A stretch of 47,406 bases of DNA from Mediterranea sp. An20 (lineage in GTDB: Bacteria; Bacteroidota; Bacteroidia; Bacteroidales; Bacteroidaceae): contig NZ_NFJV01000028.1 of NCBI RefSeq assembly GCF_002160055.1, forward strand, positions 1 through 47,406. The letters are read 5' to 3'. A program made the translations under genes and the position numbers. The notes beneath the pieces are model-generated. The model was not told where the DNA came from and ran no database searches. It worked only from the letters and a program-made list of their open reading frames with translations. This document shows positions 1 through 9,211 of this stretch, in pieces (the stretch's first letter is position 1; every line of letters starts with the position of its first letter).

Positions 1-611
1 TCGGCACCGATGAAGAATGATTCGGTGAAGAAATAGTCCACACCGGCGGTGATGGCACCGCGGATGTTGAAGGCTTCGCCTACCGATTCGCCCATGTAGG
101 TCTCGTCGTCCGTCATGCTCCGCTCACGACCGTAAGCGTAGCCAACGCGAAGCCCCACGTAAGGCAAAAGGCCGTCTACCTTTGTGCGGAAGTAGCGGTC
201 CACACCGGTGTACACTTGGAACTGTATCACCGAGCGGTCCGATACCGCACCATAGTTGGGGATGGAACCGTCACCCGGCTCATACGTGTCGTCTATGGTT
301 CCGGGAATGGGACCGTAGCCGGGAGCCTTGGTGATGTTCATGCCGCCTCCCAAATTCAGTTTCCACAAGTCGCGGAAGAACCAGCCACCTTCTATGCCGA
401 CGGTCAGTGCCTTGTCGTTCCAGTTGGTGGAGGCTGCCTGCAGGTTGTAATTCGTTTTATTACCTGCGGCCGCGTTCTGCATCACACTTGAATTGTAACC
501 AAGCGTAAGCGCTACGGTGAAATCACCTTGCTGGGGATTCTTCTCCTGCGCGCTTACCGCCAGGCTCATCATGGGCATAACGGCATACAGTAAAAGTTTT
601 CCTATTCTCAT
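1..611 (-). CDS. Outer-membrane beta-barrel protein, N-terminal part (cut by window edge)
   Basis: The frame opens at the ATG at 611 and runs without a stop off the left edge (203 codons). It begins with a Sec signal peptide (MRIGKLLLYAVMPMMSLAVSAQ), so the product is exported. The mature part alternates Gly/aromatic/polar residues as in small porin-like beta-barrels (LTLGYNSS, VGIEGGWFF, YVGLRVGYAYGRE, ITAGVDYFFTESFFIGA). It lies 30 bases after the coiled-coil lipoprotein gene, so the two are probably co-transcribed from the promoter near 2742. The fragment at 47269-47406 continues this protein in frame through a 5-base overlap, giving a 247-residue protein that ends in an aromatic residue, as outer-membrane barrels do. 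The ligand or function is unknown. Confidence 0.8.
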   Translation of the reverse strand, partial: MRIGKLLLYAVMPMMSLAVSAQEKNPQQGDFTVALTLGYNSSVMQNAAAGNKTNYNLQAASTNWNDKALTVGIEGGWFFRDLWKLNLGGGMNITKAPGYGPIPGTIDDTYEPGDGSIPNYGAVSDRSVIQFQVYTGVDRYFRTKVDGLLPYVGLRVGYAYGRERSMTDDETYMGESVGEAFNIRGAITAGVDYFFTESFFIGA

Positions 612-641
612 TTTACTTGATTTTTAGCCGTTAATGTAAAG

Positions 642-2609
642 TTATGCAGCGGGTTGATCTTCTGCGGGAGTGTCAGCGCTATCATCTTGAGCATTGATAG
701 CAGCTTCCAAGTCTGCCTTGAAGAGTGCTACAATTTGCTCCTTATAAGAAATCTGCTCTTCCAAATATTCAACGTAATCTGTTTGCTGTTCAATCAGCTT
801 TTCGCGGTTGGCTTTGCTATCTGTTACGACTCCATTACCATCCAAATCGAAGTTTTCATAAGCCAAGCGATCAAGCTGGAATTGCAGTTCGGCAATTTCT
901 TTTTCAACTTTAGCGATTTCTTCTTCAGCATCATAAGCGCCATTAATCATGATTGAGAGTACCTGATATTCGGCATTAACTTCCCACCACGCATAATATG
1001 CTTCATTGTAAGCAACTTCGGCAGCTATATAAGCCGTAATAGCTGTATTACTCTTGACTGCCTCAACAGCTTTCGCATATTCTTCAGATTCAATAGCAGT
1101 CAAAGCCTCATTCCAAAGTTTAGCGTTAGTATCAAAGTTGATAATCTGCTCTTCCAGCTTTGCAATTTCATCCAAAAGAGTGGCGACACTAATGGCATCC
1201 TCTTCAGCAGTAGCTTGCAAAGTAGGCAATTCTTTTTCCAGTTCTTCGAAATCATCTATTGCTTGCTCATTATCGATTTTCAGTTTTTCCAAATCTTTCT
1301 GAGCTTTCTCTACATTAGCTTGTGCTAAATTTGCGTCAGCCTTTGCAACCTCCAGATTTAATTCTGCTTGTGCTATTTCTACGGGTGTAGCAGTATCAGG
1401 CAGTTTTTTTAAAGCTTCCTCAGCAGCACCCACTGCAGCATCTTTCTCTTTCTTGGTTGCTTTTGCATCTTCGAGTGCTTTTTCAGCGTTTGCTATAGCT
1501 TGTTTTGCACCGGCTACAGTTTCTTCCAATTCAGCATATTCTTTAGCAGAATCTTCATATTTTTTCTTCGATTCAGCAGCCTTCTCTTCTGCTTCAGCCA
1601 ATTCTTTATATTTGCCAGTTGCTACTTCCTGTCCAGACGCTTTATGGCCCAATTCATCTTCAAGATTCTCCTTATTTGAATAATATTGGTTCATAATTGT
1701 CTTGTTTGCTTCTGAAACATAGTATCGTATAACGCTATAGGCGTCAGAACTTGGAGATATTTCCTCGCTTAACACTACATCCTCAGATGAAATAGGAGTA
1801 ATCTCCTTATCTTCATAGGAGGCTACATTGTTAATAATAACTTTCCCATTCTCTGTAGCTTTTTCAATAAAACTTCTGATTGCTTTAACAGCAGCAGGCG
1901 AATTTTCGTTTGCATATTCGTAGTTAAATGCATCTACAACTTCTACTGCAGCAACTAAAGCAGCTTGTACTTCCGCATTCTTCTGAATAATGTTTGATTC
2001 CGCATTTGTATATTCTTGATCCAACTGCGCACGCTGTGCTTCTAATTCACTCTTATCAGCACCACTATAGTTCTCCCAAGCTTCTTTTTCAGCCGTTTTC
2101 AGAGCAATATCATTTTTTAATTCAATTGTTCTTGCATCAATATGTGCTTGGAGATTTCCCATACCTGCTTCTAATTGAGCCAGATATAAAGTAGCCTCGG
2201 ACTTGGTGAATTTCAACTCTTGCAGATCCTTCGCGGCGGTTGAATAAGTGTCATAGGCATCCTTAACACGCTGACTTGCTTCTCTCAACAATTGTTGCTC
2301 ATATTGTTGAGCTTGCATTTGGGCTTTCTTTACAGCAGCCTCTGTTTCAGCTTGGATTTGTTTTAAAGTCTCTACAAATTTTTGGCGTGCTTCTTCTGTC
2401 ATTTCATTCAGATAAGCAGCCTTAGCGTCAGCAATAGCCTTTTCTGCTTCAGCTAAGATCTTAGCAGCCTCTCCCTCTGCTCTTGCTTGCTCAGCCAAAG
2501 CCGTCAACTGGTCCGCCTTCGCATTGCGAATGTTGGTCACAGATGCAGACTCATTGTCGTCCACGCAAGCGCCCAAGGACAATGCGCCCAAGAGCACTCC
2601 TACCATCAT
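642..2609 (-). CDS. Long coiled-coil lipoprotein
   Basis: A 655-residue protein with lipobox LGAC (cysteine at residue 15) followed by acidic residues, so probably a surface or periplasmic lipoprotein. Almost all the rest is heptad-like Ala/Glu/Lys/Gln-rich coiled coil (roughly residues 28-635), ending in an acidic/proline tail. The annotated start (MMVGVLLG) lacks the usual basic n-region. An ATG at 2621-2623 followed by eight A residues is one base out of frame; a ninth A would give MKKKLMMVGVLLGALSLGAC, a textbook lipoprotein signal. The upstream sequence AAGTAGGT also favours the ATG at 2623. It may be a structural spacer or work with the adjacent outer-membrane barrel. No enzymatic motif is visible. 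Confidence 0.8.
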   Translation of the reverse strand: MMVGVLLGALSLGACVDDNESASVTNIRNAKADQLTALAEQARAEGEAAKILAEAEKAIADAKAAYLNEMTEEARQKFVETLKQIQAETEAAVKKAQMQAQQYEQQLLREASQRVKDAYDTYSTAAKDLQELKFTKSEATLYLAQLEAGMGNLQAHIDARTIELKNDIALKTAEKEAWENYSGADKSELEAQRAQLDQEYTNAESNIIQKNAEVQAALVAAVEVVDAFNYEYANENSPAAVKAIRSFIEKATENGKVIINNVASYEDKEITPISSEDVVLSEEISPSSDAYSVIRYYVSEANKTIMNQYYSNKENLEDELGHKASGQEVATGKYKELAEAEEKAAESKKKYEDSAKEYAELEETVAGAKQAIANAEKALEDAKATKKEKDAAVGAAEEALKKLPDTATPVEIAQAELNLEVAKADANLAQANVEKAQKDLEKLKIDNEQAIDDFEELEKELPTLQATAEEDAISVATLLDEIAKLEEQIINFDTNAKLWNEALTAIESEEYAKAVEAVKSNTAITAYIAAEVAYNEAYYAWWEVNAEYQVLSIMINGAYDAEEEIAKVEKEIAELQFQLDRLAYENFDLDGNGVVTDSKANREKLIEQQTDYVEYLEEQISYKEQIVALFKADLEAAINAQDDSADTPAEDQPAA

Positions 2610-2741
2610 TAATTTTTTTTCATACCTACTTAAAATTAATATTAGTAATTAAACATTAAGGTCAAAAGAAGAAAGCCACTCTCTCCGTTCTCTCCGTTAG
2701 GCTTTGTAAAGGAAAAGCATGTATTTCCCCTTTTGCACTTG

Positions 2742-2776
2742 CAAAGATAACTCATAAATAAGAAGTCACAAGCAAA
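2742..2776 (-). promoter_or_regulatory. Putative Bacteroidetes sigma-ABfr promoter of the lipoprotein/OMP pair
   Basis: On the minus strand TATCTTTG (2742-2749) matches the -7 consensus TAnnTTTG. A TTTG (2773-2776) lies 23 bases upstream, a little wider than the usual 19-21. It is about 120 bases before the lipoprotein start. Confidence 0.45.
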
Positions 2777-3079
2777 TAAACGTTAAAGTTACTCTACTTT
2801 AACATTAAATTTAATTTTAATGAACGAAATTTTTGCTATATATATACGCGAGAAGCCCGATGAATGCGGACTTTGAGGCACATTCGGCAATGCTTACAAA
2901 ATGGGGTGGAAAGAGGCAGTAAAAAACGGGAAAATTATCCGACAATAGGACATAAGCCAACCGACATGGACAGGAAGACCGGATTTATCCCGGATTGGGA
3001 TGCGCACTGCCCCAACCGGCCCTCGGAATCACCGTCGAAGGGAATCCGCACACAACACGCATGCCATCAGCAGGTTACT

Positions 3080-3145
3080 CGCAAGGTATCAGCAGCATGC
3101 TGCCAAGGTATCGGAAACGTGCTGCCAAGGTATAAGCAACAGGCT
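3080..3145 (+). repeat. Three tandem 22-bp repeats
   Basis: Three abutting 22-base units (3080-3101, 3102-3123, 3124-3145) share GCAAGGTAT or CCAAGGTAT and end in GCT. A further unit occurs at 46746-46767. The whole 2624-3285 gap holds no convincing gene, only these repeats and promoters. Confidence 0.7.
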
Positions 3146-3244
3146 GCTTATAAATGAGGGACTCCACCCATATATAAATAGGTGGACGGTGATAAAAAGC
3201 AGAAAGAAATTGCCGCAATATTTTCATAGACCGCCAAAAACGCT

Positions 3245-3252
3245 TACCTTTG
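3245..3252 (+). promoter_or_regulatory. Putative -7 element (TACCTTTG) of the aminopeptidase operon
   Basis: TACCTTTG matches TAnnTTTG, 33 bases before the ATG at 3286. The -33 position has only a T-rich stretch (TTTT, 3221-3224) with 20-base spacing. Confidence 0.5.
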
Positions 3253-3285
3253 GATGTTTTTGAATAAGAACAAACTAAAAAGGAT

Positions 3286-5064
3286 ATGAACTCAGTAATC
3301 AGACAACGTATAGAGAAACTGCGCGAAATGATGCGCCAAAATGAATTTGAGGCTTTTATACTCACCGACTGCGACCCACACATCAGCGAATATGTGGCAC
3401 CGCGCTGGAAGGCACGGACCTACTTCTCTGGCTTCGACGGCTCGGCAGGCACCTTGGTGATAACCCCTGAAGAGGCCGGTCTGTGGACAGACTCACGTTA
3501 CTTCCTGCAGGCCGCCAAACAGCTGGAGGGTACCGGCATCACTCTCTACAAAGAAGGACTGCCCGACACGATAAGCCTCATCGACTTCCTGGCTACCCGC
3601 GTACAACCCGGATGCATCGGTTCCGATCCCAGTATGTTGCCTACCCGATTCTTCGAGGAACATGCCGAATGGCTGCAAGCACACGAACGCTTTCTGGATT
3701 ACTGCAACGACCCTTTTCGCGACATCTGGACCGACAGGCCGGAACGCCCCATGAACAAAGCCTATATATATAAGGTGGAATATGCCGGACAAAGCTGCGC
3801 GGAAAAACTGGAGCTCTTACGCCAATGCTTGGAAGAGCAACAGAAAGATGCCTTGCTGCTCGCCGCCCTCGACGAGATTGCCTGGACACTCAACATCCGC
3901 GGCAACGACATCCCGTGCAATCCGGTGGTCATCTCCTACCTGATGGTCACCCGGCAGCATGCCACGTTGTTTATCGACCCGGAAAAGACAGACCGGGAAT
4001 TGCTGGACTATCTGGCCGGCAATGGCGTAGAGACCCGTCCTTACGAAGACTTCTTCGACCATCTGCAAGCCACGCACTATGGCACCATCCTGACCGACTT
4101 TGGCAAAACCAACGAAAAGGCCCATTGGATGGCCTCCCAACATAACTCTGTCTGCGACTTCCCCTCGCCTGTGGCCTTGTTGAAAGCCAAACGCAACGAA
4201 GTGGAGACCGCAGGACTGCACCGGGCCATGCAGCGCGACGGCGTGGCGCTGGTGAAATTCTTGAAATGGTTGGAAGAAGCCGTGCCGCAGGGCGGACAGA
4301 CGGAAATCAGTGTGACGCAGAAGTTGCACGACTTCCGTGCCGCACAGCCGCTCTACATGGGCGAGAGCTTCGACACCATAGCGGGCTACGGCCCACACGC
4401 TGCCATCGTACACTACGAGGCTACGCCTGAGACTGACATCCCGCTGAAACCGGAGGGCTTCTTGCTGCTCGACTCGGGCGCACAGTACTTAGACGGCACT
4501 ACCGACATCACCCGTACCATCGCCCTCGGCCCGCTGACCGAAGAGGAGAAGACGGACTACACGCTCATCCTGAAAGGTCATATTGCACTGGCGCAGGCTG
4601 TATTTCCTGCCGGCACACGCGGCGCGCAATTAGACGTATTGGCACGCATGCCCATCTGGCAACACCGCATGAACTTCCTGCACGGTACAGGGCACGGCGT
4701 AGGACATTTCCTCAACGTGCACGAAGGACCGCAGAGCATCCGCATGAACGAAAACCCGGTAAGCCTGCAGGCAGGAATGCTCACTTCCAACGAGCCGGGA
4801 GTCTACAAGGAAGGCAGCCACGGCATCCGCACGGAAAACCTGATGCTCACGGTCCCCGCAGGCGAAGGCATGTTCGGCTCCTACCTCCGCTTCGAGACAG
4901 TGACGCTCTGCCCCATCGACACCACTCCCCTGCTCCGTCACCTGCTCACCGACGAAGAGGCAGGCTGGCTGAACGAATACCACCGCACGGTGTACAACAA
5001 GCTGGCTCCGGCTCTCGACGAGGAAGAACAGACGTGGCTGGCAGAGAAGTGCAAGGCAGTCTGA
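3286..5064 (+). CDS. pepP: Xaa-Pro aminopeptidase (M24B, aminopeptidase P type)
   Basis: Cytosolic metallopeptidase that removes an N-terminal residue preceding proline. At 592 residues it matches the long, three-domain APP1-like form: two creatinase-like N-terminal domains (about 1-130 and 160-300) and a pita-bread catalytic domain (about 305-540). The five metal ligands are visible with family spacing: D396 and D407 (LLLDSGAQ...TTDITR), H470 (GTGHGVG), E503 (NEPGVY) and E517 (RTENL). The start is preceded by AAAAAGGAT. It is first in a plus-strand run with the carbonic-anhydrase-like gene and two glycosyltransferases. No signal peptide is seen. Confidence 0.93.
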   Translation: MNSVIRQRIEKLREMMRQNEFEAFILTDCDPHISEYVAPRWKARTYFSGFDGSAGTLVITPEEAGLWTDSRYFLQAAKQLEGTGITLYKEGLPDTISLIDFLATRVQPGCIGSDPSMLPTRFFEEHAEWLQAHERFLDYCNDPFRDIWTDRPERPMNKAYIYKVEYAGQSCAEKLELLRQCLEEQQKDALLLAALDEIAWTLNIRGNDIPCNPVVISYLMVTRQHATLFIDPEKTDRELLDYLAGNGVETRPYEDFFDHLQATHYGTILTDFGKTNEKAHWMASQHNSVCDFPSPVALLKAKRNEVETAGLHRAMQRDGVALVKFLKWLEEAVPQGGQTEISVTQKLHDFRAAQPLYMGESFDTIAGYGPHAAIVHYEATPETDIPLKPEGFLLLDSGAQYLDGTTDITRTIALGPLTEEEKTDYTLILKGHIALAQAVFPAGTRGAQLDVLARMPIWQHRMNFLHGTGHGVGHFLNVHEGPQSIRMNENPVSLQAGMLTSNEPGVYKEGSHGIRTENLMLTVPAGEGMFGSYLRFETVTLCPIDTTPLLRHLLTDEEAGWLNEYHRTVYNKLAPALDEEEQTWLAEKCKAV

Positions 5065-5115
5065 ACCGTTATACCGAACAAAGACGTCCATTTATCCTAA
5101 ACAACCATTCAAATT

Positions 5116-5628
5116 ATGGCACTGATAAAAAGCGTAAGGGGCTTTACGCCCGAAATAGGAAAGAACTGTTTCCTGGCAGACAACGCCACCCTTATCGGCG
5201 ATGTGAAGCTGGGCGATGACTGCAGTGTGTGGTTCAATACCGTGCTGCGCGGCGACGTGAACTCCATCCGGATAGGCAACGGAGTGAACATACAGGACGG
5301 AAGTGTGCTGCATACGCTTTACGAGAAATCGACCATCGAAATCGGCGACCATGTGTCTGTGGGACACAACGTGACCATCCACGGAGCCACCATCAAAGAT
5401 TATGCCTTGATAGGCATGGGAGCCGTGATACTGGACCATGCCGTAGTGGGCGAAGGCTCCATCGTGGCAGCCGGGGCACTGGTGTTAAGCCACACGGTCA
5501 TCGAGCCGGGCAGTATCTGGGCCGGCGTACCTGCCAAATTCGTAAAGAAAGTGGACCCGGAACAGGCCAGGGAACTGAACCGGAAAATCGCACACAACTA
5601 TTTGATGTATGCGGAATGGTACAAATAA
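5116..5628 (+). CDS. Gamma-carbonic anhydrase-like hexapeptide-repeat protein
   Basis: A 170-residue left-handed beta-helix protein of the YrdA/PaaY/gamma-CA family. Hexapeptide repeats run from about residue 15 to 135 (for example NATLIGDVKLGD, IEIGDHVSVGHNVTIHG, YALIGMGAVILDHAVVG). Histidines placed as zinc ligands of the trimer interface are present: one in VLHTLY and two in VGHNVTIHG. The family may hydrate CO2 or act as an acyl/CoA-binding protein, and activity cannot be settled from sequence. It follows pepP by 51 bases and is probably co-transcribed. Confidence 0.88.
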   Translation: MALIKSVRGFTPEIGKNCFLADNATLIGDVKLGDDCSVWFNTVLRGDVNSIRIGNGVNIQDGSVLHTLYEKSTIEIGDHVSVGHNVTIHGATIKDYALIGMGAVILDHAVVGEGSIVAAGALVLSHTVIEPGSIWAGVPAKFVKKVDPEQARELNRKIAHNYLMYAEWYK

Positions 5629-5696
5629 CGGTCTCTTGCAGAAACAGACAGAACCTTTGCCGACTACTCCGGCAACAAACTATTTAGTCCAAAGTT

Positions 5697-6500
5697 ATGA
5701 ATTCCAACCAAGCTAAAGAACAAGTCGTCGTATCCATGACTTCATTTCCGGCTGCCATACCCTACGCCGCCCCTGCCGTACAGTCCATACTGAACGGCTC
5801 TGTCCTTCCCGACAAGGTAGTGCTCTACCTCACCTTCGCACAATTCGGCGAAAAAGGACTTCCTCAGGAGCTACTGAAACTGGCAGAGAGCAACCCGGTC
5901 TTCGAGATACGGAATTATGACAGGGACATCCGCTCGTACCGGAAACTGATTCCGGCACTGAAAGACTTTCCCGACGCTGTCATAGTGACGGTAGACGATG
6001 ACGTGGCTTACCACAGGCACATGCTGCGCAACCTGCTGCGCCTGCACAGCCAGATACCTGGCGCCGTACTGGCACACCGCGCCAAACTCATGAAGCCCGG
6101 CAAGCCCTATCGGAAATGGAGTAAATACAGATGGTATGACTTCTTACTAAAGAAAAAACACGTCGACTTCAGGAACATACAGACCGGCGTGGGCGGAGTG
6201 CTGTACCCGCCCCACTCGCTGAAACCGGAAATGCTCGATGAAAAACTGTTCACGCAAATCGCCCCGACAACGGACGACATCTGGTTCTGGGCGGCAGCAG
6301 TGGCCAACGGTACCCCGATAGTACCTGTGCCTTTCGGCTACAACAAACCCAAGGGATTGGGGAAACCGCGGGAATTATCGCTGAAAACCACCAACTTCAA
6401 GTCGGGCATCGACAAGAATGCCGCCGCCTTGCAGGCCATCATCGGGAGGTATCCCGCCATCGGCGAACGGATAGGCTATAGCAAGGAGATACACCCATAA
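5697..6500 (+). CDS. GT-A type glycosyltransferase, paralogue 1
   Basis: A 267-residue protein starting directly with a GT2-like beta-strand (VVVSMTSFPAAIPYA) and carrying a metal-binding acidic motif VDDDV (D100-D102). The second conserved block TDDIWFWAAAVANG probably forms the acceptor/base region. A basic KWSKYRWYDF stretch lies between them. The protein at 6515-7312 has the same layout with clear identity throughout (SxTSFPAAIPYA, KLIPALxDFPD, QTGVGGVLYPPH, DDIWFWAAAV), so the pair arose by tandem duplication. The sugar donor and acceptor are unknown. Position opposite the lpxL/Stealth operon suggests cell-surface glycan synthesis. Confidence 0.8.
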   Translation: MNSNQAKEQVVVSMTSFPAAIPYAAPAVQSILNGSVLPDKVVLYLTFAQFGEKGLPQELLKLAESNPVFEIRNYDRDIRSYRKLIPALKDFPDAVIVTVDDDVAYHRHMLRNLLRLHSQIPGAVLAHRAKLMKPGKPYRKWSKYRWYDFLLKKKHVDFRNIQTGVGGVLYPPHSLKPEMLDEKLFTQIAPTTDDIWFWAAAVANGTPIVPVPFGYNKPKGLGKPRELSLKTTNFKSGIDKNAAALQAIIGRYPAIGERIGYSKEIHP

Positions 6501-6514
6501 ATTCCGAGAAGAAA

Positions 6515-7312
6515 ATGAACGGCAAAGAAAGAATCATCGTATCACTCACCTCGTTTCCAGCAGCCATACCCTATGCCGTGCAGGCCATACGCTCCATCCT
6601 GAAAGGCTCGTTGCTGCCCGACAAAATCGTGCTGTATCTGGACACGCAGAAGTTTCCGGACGGTGTACTTCCGCAGGAGCTTGAGGCACTCCGGGCAGAA
6701 AGTCCCCTCTTCGAAGTGAGGTTCGACCCGGCCGAGATACGCTCGTACAAGAAACTGATTCCGGCACTGAGGGATTTTCCGGATGATACCATCGTAACCA
6801 TCGACGATGACATCCATTACCCGCCCAACCTCTTGCGCGACCTGGCAGACCTGCACAAGCGGATTCCCGATGCCATTGTAGCCCACCGGGTAAGGAAGGT
6901 ACGACTGGACGCTCCCTACAAGAAATGGAGAAAATATAAGTGGTACGACTTTGTCTTCCGAAGATACCATTTCAGCCATTTAGCCATGCAGACCGGAGTA
7001 GGCGGGGTTTTGTATCCTCCCCACACGCTGGACGAAAAGATGCTCGATCCTGCGCTCTTCATGGTCATGGCACCTACCAACGACGACATCTGGTTCTGGG
7101 CGGCGGCGGTATCGAAAGGCACATTTGTCGTTCCTCTCCCCAACGGACAGCGTACAGCCAAGGGCATCGGAAAGCCCCACAAGTATTCACTCATGTCCGT
7201 CAACCTCCAACCGGGCGACGACCGCAACAGGAAGGCTCTGGATAAGATTCTGCAACACTTCCCGGACATCAGGCGGGCACTGGAGACACCTGCACACCAC
7301 AACAGGAAGTGA
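6515..7312 (+). CDS. GT-A type glycosyltransferase, paralogue 2
   Basis: A 265-residue tandem paralogue of the gene at 5697-6500. It has IDDDI (D97-D99) as the probable divalent-metal/donor motif, the shared block QTGVGGVLYPPH and NDDIWFWAAAVSKG. It starts 14 bases after its neighbour's stop and ends 2 bases from the convergent DUF5672 gene. The two copies have diverged in the region after the acidic motif (RRYHFSHLAM against KKHVDFRNI), consistent with different acceptors. No membrane segment is visible, so it probably works at the cytoplasmic face. Confidence 0.8.
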   Translation: MNGKERIIVSLTSFPAAIPYAVQAIRSILKGSLLPDKIVLYLDTQKFPDGVLPQELEALRAESPLFEVRFDPAEIRSYKKLIPALRDFPDDTIVTIDDDIHYPPNLLRDLADLHKRIPDAIVAHRVRKVRLDAPYKKWRKYKWYDFVFRRYHFSHLAMQTGVGGVLYPPHTLDEKMLDPALFMVMAPTNDDIWFWAAAVSKGTFVVPLPNGQRTAKGIGKPHKYSLMSVNLQPGDDRNRKALDKILQHFPDIRRALETPAHHNRK

Positions 7313-7314
7313 CT

Positions 7315-8103
7315 TCACTGCTCCAGCCCGGACTTATGCCCCAGAATGATGGGGAACCAGAATTTTCTCATCTTCTCCTTGTACCAGGCATGACAGCCAA
7401 AAGGCAGACGAAAGCGGTTTTCCCAGTAACAAAGCCGGGGATATTTGTCGAAGCTGAAGCGCAGCGCACGCCGGTAGTCTGGATAGGAGAAATTCATCCC
7501 GTGCCTGTTTACCTCAAGCGCGAAAAACAGGTCTTCGTTGGAATAGTGGCTATGCCGGGACAAATGCGCACGGATGACTTCCTCCAGTTGTTCGGTGGCA
7601 CGCAGGTGACTCGACACCCTGCGCAGGGAAAAGCCTCCGTTTCCCACCTTGAAGTCTTTCTCGGTGCGCCAACGGCTGTGGAATCGCTTGCGCCACTGTT
7701 TCAGAAGCGGCAACCGGAAAAGCAACGGCACAGGCCACGGCGCACCGATGTAGTCATATCCCCCGCTGCACCAGTCTGCCAACTCATCACGAAATACATA
7801 GGCATCCAGCTGGCAAATCAGCAGATAGTCTGTATCTGAGAATCTGCGGTAGAAATCGGCCGACATCATCAGCCGGTTGTATCCGGCAATGTCGCGGAAG
7901 AAAGCATCGTCAAAAACTTCTTCCCCACAACCGGGGAATTCCTGCAGCAGGCTACTGATATCCAGACCGGCAGGATGGATGAAAACAAAAGGATACGCCC
8001 CCAACACACGCCGGTTCTGCTCCAACGAGATTCTTTCGTACGGGTCCAGCCGGTCGCGGTAGACGGGAACAATCACCTTCACAAGCGTATGAGACGTATT
8101 CAT
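7315..8103 (-). CDS. DUF5672 family putative glycosyltransferase
   Basis: A 262-residue protein with the family hallmarks: VKVIVPVYR near the N-terminus, a central LLICQLDAYVF segment with a metal-site-like Gln-x-Asp-Ala, GYDYIGAPWP, and VGNGGFSLRR. These match DUF5672, a GT-A-fold family found in surface-polysaccharide loci. It is the last gene of the minus-strand operon beginning at gltX, with a 7-base gap after the fucosyltransferase-like gene. The substrate is not known. Confidence 0.72.
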   Translation of the reverse strand: MNTSHTLVKVIVPVYRDRLDPYERISLEQNRRVLGAYPFVFIHPAGLDISSLLQEFPGCGEEVFDDAFFRDIAGYNRLMMSADFYRRFSDTDYLLICQLDAYVFRDELADWCSGGYDYIGAPWPVPLLFRLPLLKQWRKRFHSRWRTEKDFKVGNGGFSLRRVSSHLRATEQLEEVIRAHLSRHSHYSNEDLFFALEVNRHGMNFSYPDYRRALRFSFDKYPRLCYWENRFRLPFGCHAWYKEKMRKFWFPIILGHKSGLEQ

Positions 8104-8110
8104 AGTGGAA

Positions 8111-9115
8111 TCAGATTATAATGTGCTTGAATGGAATGTCGTGCAACTTTGCCGCATAAAGCGGAAATTCGCTGGGATACATATACGAAGTTCCTATCCG
8201 GTAGATTTGCCGTGCCCCGCTGAGCATATAGAAGTCGAGGAAAGATTTCAGATAGATTTCGTAGGCATTCTCCACAACAGCATTCTTGTCGCCATCTATA
8301 TGGACGATAGTCCCCGGAATGATATGCACGCCCTCTATCTGCGACACCCTTTTCAGGAATGTCACACTGTCCGACGTAACCAGCAGCGGTCGGTTGCCAT
8401 GCTCTGACTTCAAACTCCGAATGGCGTCAAGGCATTTGCAGATAAGCTCTTCTGCCTCCCCCTGATCGGTGATGGATTTGTAATGATATTCCCGGAAATC
8501 TCCGAGCAAGTTCTGGAAACGGAACACCGCAGCATCATAGTCGGTTCCCATATTCCTTTTCGCAGCCTCAATCCGTCCGCGCAAGACAGTCCCCGGCTTG
8601 AACAGCTCGCCAAACAGTTCTCCCCAGCCATAACCGCCGGAGTTCACACCGGCCGCGGCCCAAGCCTCGTTAATATGCGCCAGACAGTCGCGGTTGCTAT
8701 AGTAGTGTACCTGTCGTCTCGCTTTCAGTTTCAAAAGCCTCGTGGCCAGATGTTCCCCCCGCATGTAGAGGATTCTGCTATAGAGCGGATTGTCGGTATA
8801 TTCACCCGGCTTCAGCGTCCAGTCATAAATGGCAGGCTCCAGGTAATCTTCCAAGCGAAAGGGATACGTGTATCTTATCCGGAAAGGGATACCGTGGTAT
8901 TTACAATAAGCGTATAAAGAGATGATGCCCTTAAACCGGTCGCACATTCCCCCATGAAAGGCCTCACCATCGACCATGGCAACAAAGACCTGCTTCCCGG
9001 GCTCAGGCTTCCCCAGTTCTTTTGATTTCAAAGCAATCCTGATGGAAAGAATCAGTTCCTTTACCCGATGTCTCCACTCTAACATTTTATATTTTCTTCC
9101 GTAATAGGTAGCCAT
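8111..9115 (-). CDS. Putative fucosyltransferase-like GT-B protein
   Basis: A 334-residue protein counted from MATYYGRK; an in-frame start at 9166 would add 17 residues. The N-terminal half has GGMCDRFKGIISLYAYCKYHGIPFRI, which resembles the acceptor/R-x-N helix of NodZ/O-fucosyltransferase families. The C-terminal part (LLVTSDSVTFLKRV, then DFYMLSGARQIYRIGTSYMYPSEFPLYAA) resembles their GDP-fucose-binding region, where a conserved Ser/Phe loop follows an LS-containing strand. The assignment rests on motif resemblance only. The operon context (DUF5672, GT92-like, Stealth, LpxL) supports a glycan role. Confidence 0.5.
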   Translation of the reverse strand: MATYYGRKYKMLEWRHRVKELILSIRIALKSKELGKPEPGKQVFVAMVDGEAFHGGMCDRFKGIISLYAYCKYHGIPFRIRYTYPFRLEDYLEPAIYDWTLKPGEYTDNPLYSRILYMRGEHLATRLLKLKARRQVHYYSNRDCLAHINEAWAAAGVNSGGYGWGELFGELFKPGTVLRGRIEAAKRNMGTDYDAAVFRFQNLLGDFREYHYKSITDQGEAEELICKCLDAIRSLKSEHGNRPLLVTSDSVTFLKRVSQIEGVHIIPGTIVHIDGDKNAVVENAYEIYLKSFLDFYMLSGARQIYRIGTSYMYPSEFPLYAAKLHDIPFKHIII

Positions 9116-9211
9116 AGTTTGAATTAAGTTAAGCAGATGAGAACACTTCACTGTTATCCGAAGCAACCGGCCTCGTTCATACAGGTGCCGGGGTCCAGGC
9201 GGGAAAGGCTG

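Noticed and set aside
3080..3145. Possible CRISPR array
   Set aside because: Units are 22 bases and abut with no spacers, and no cas gene is near.
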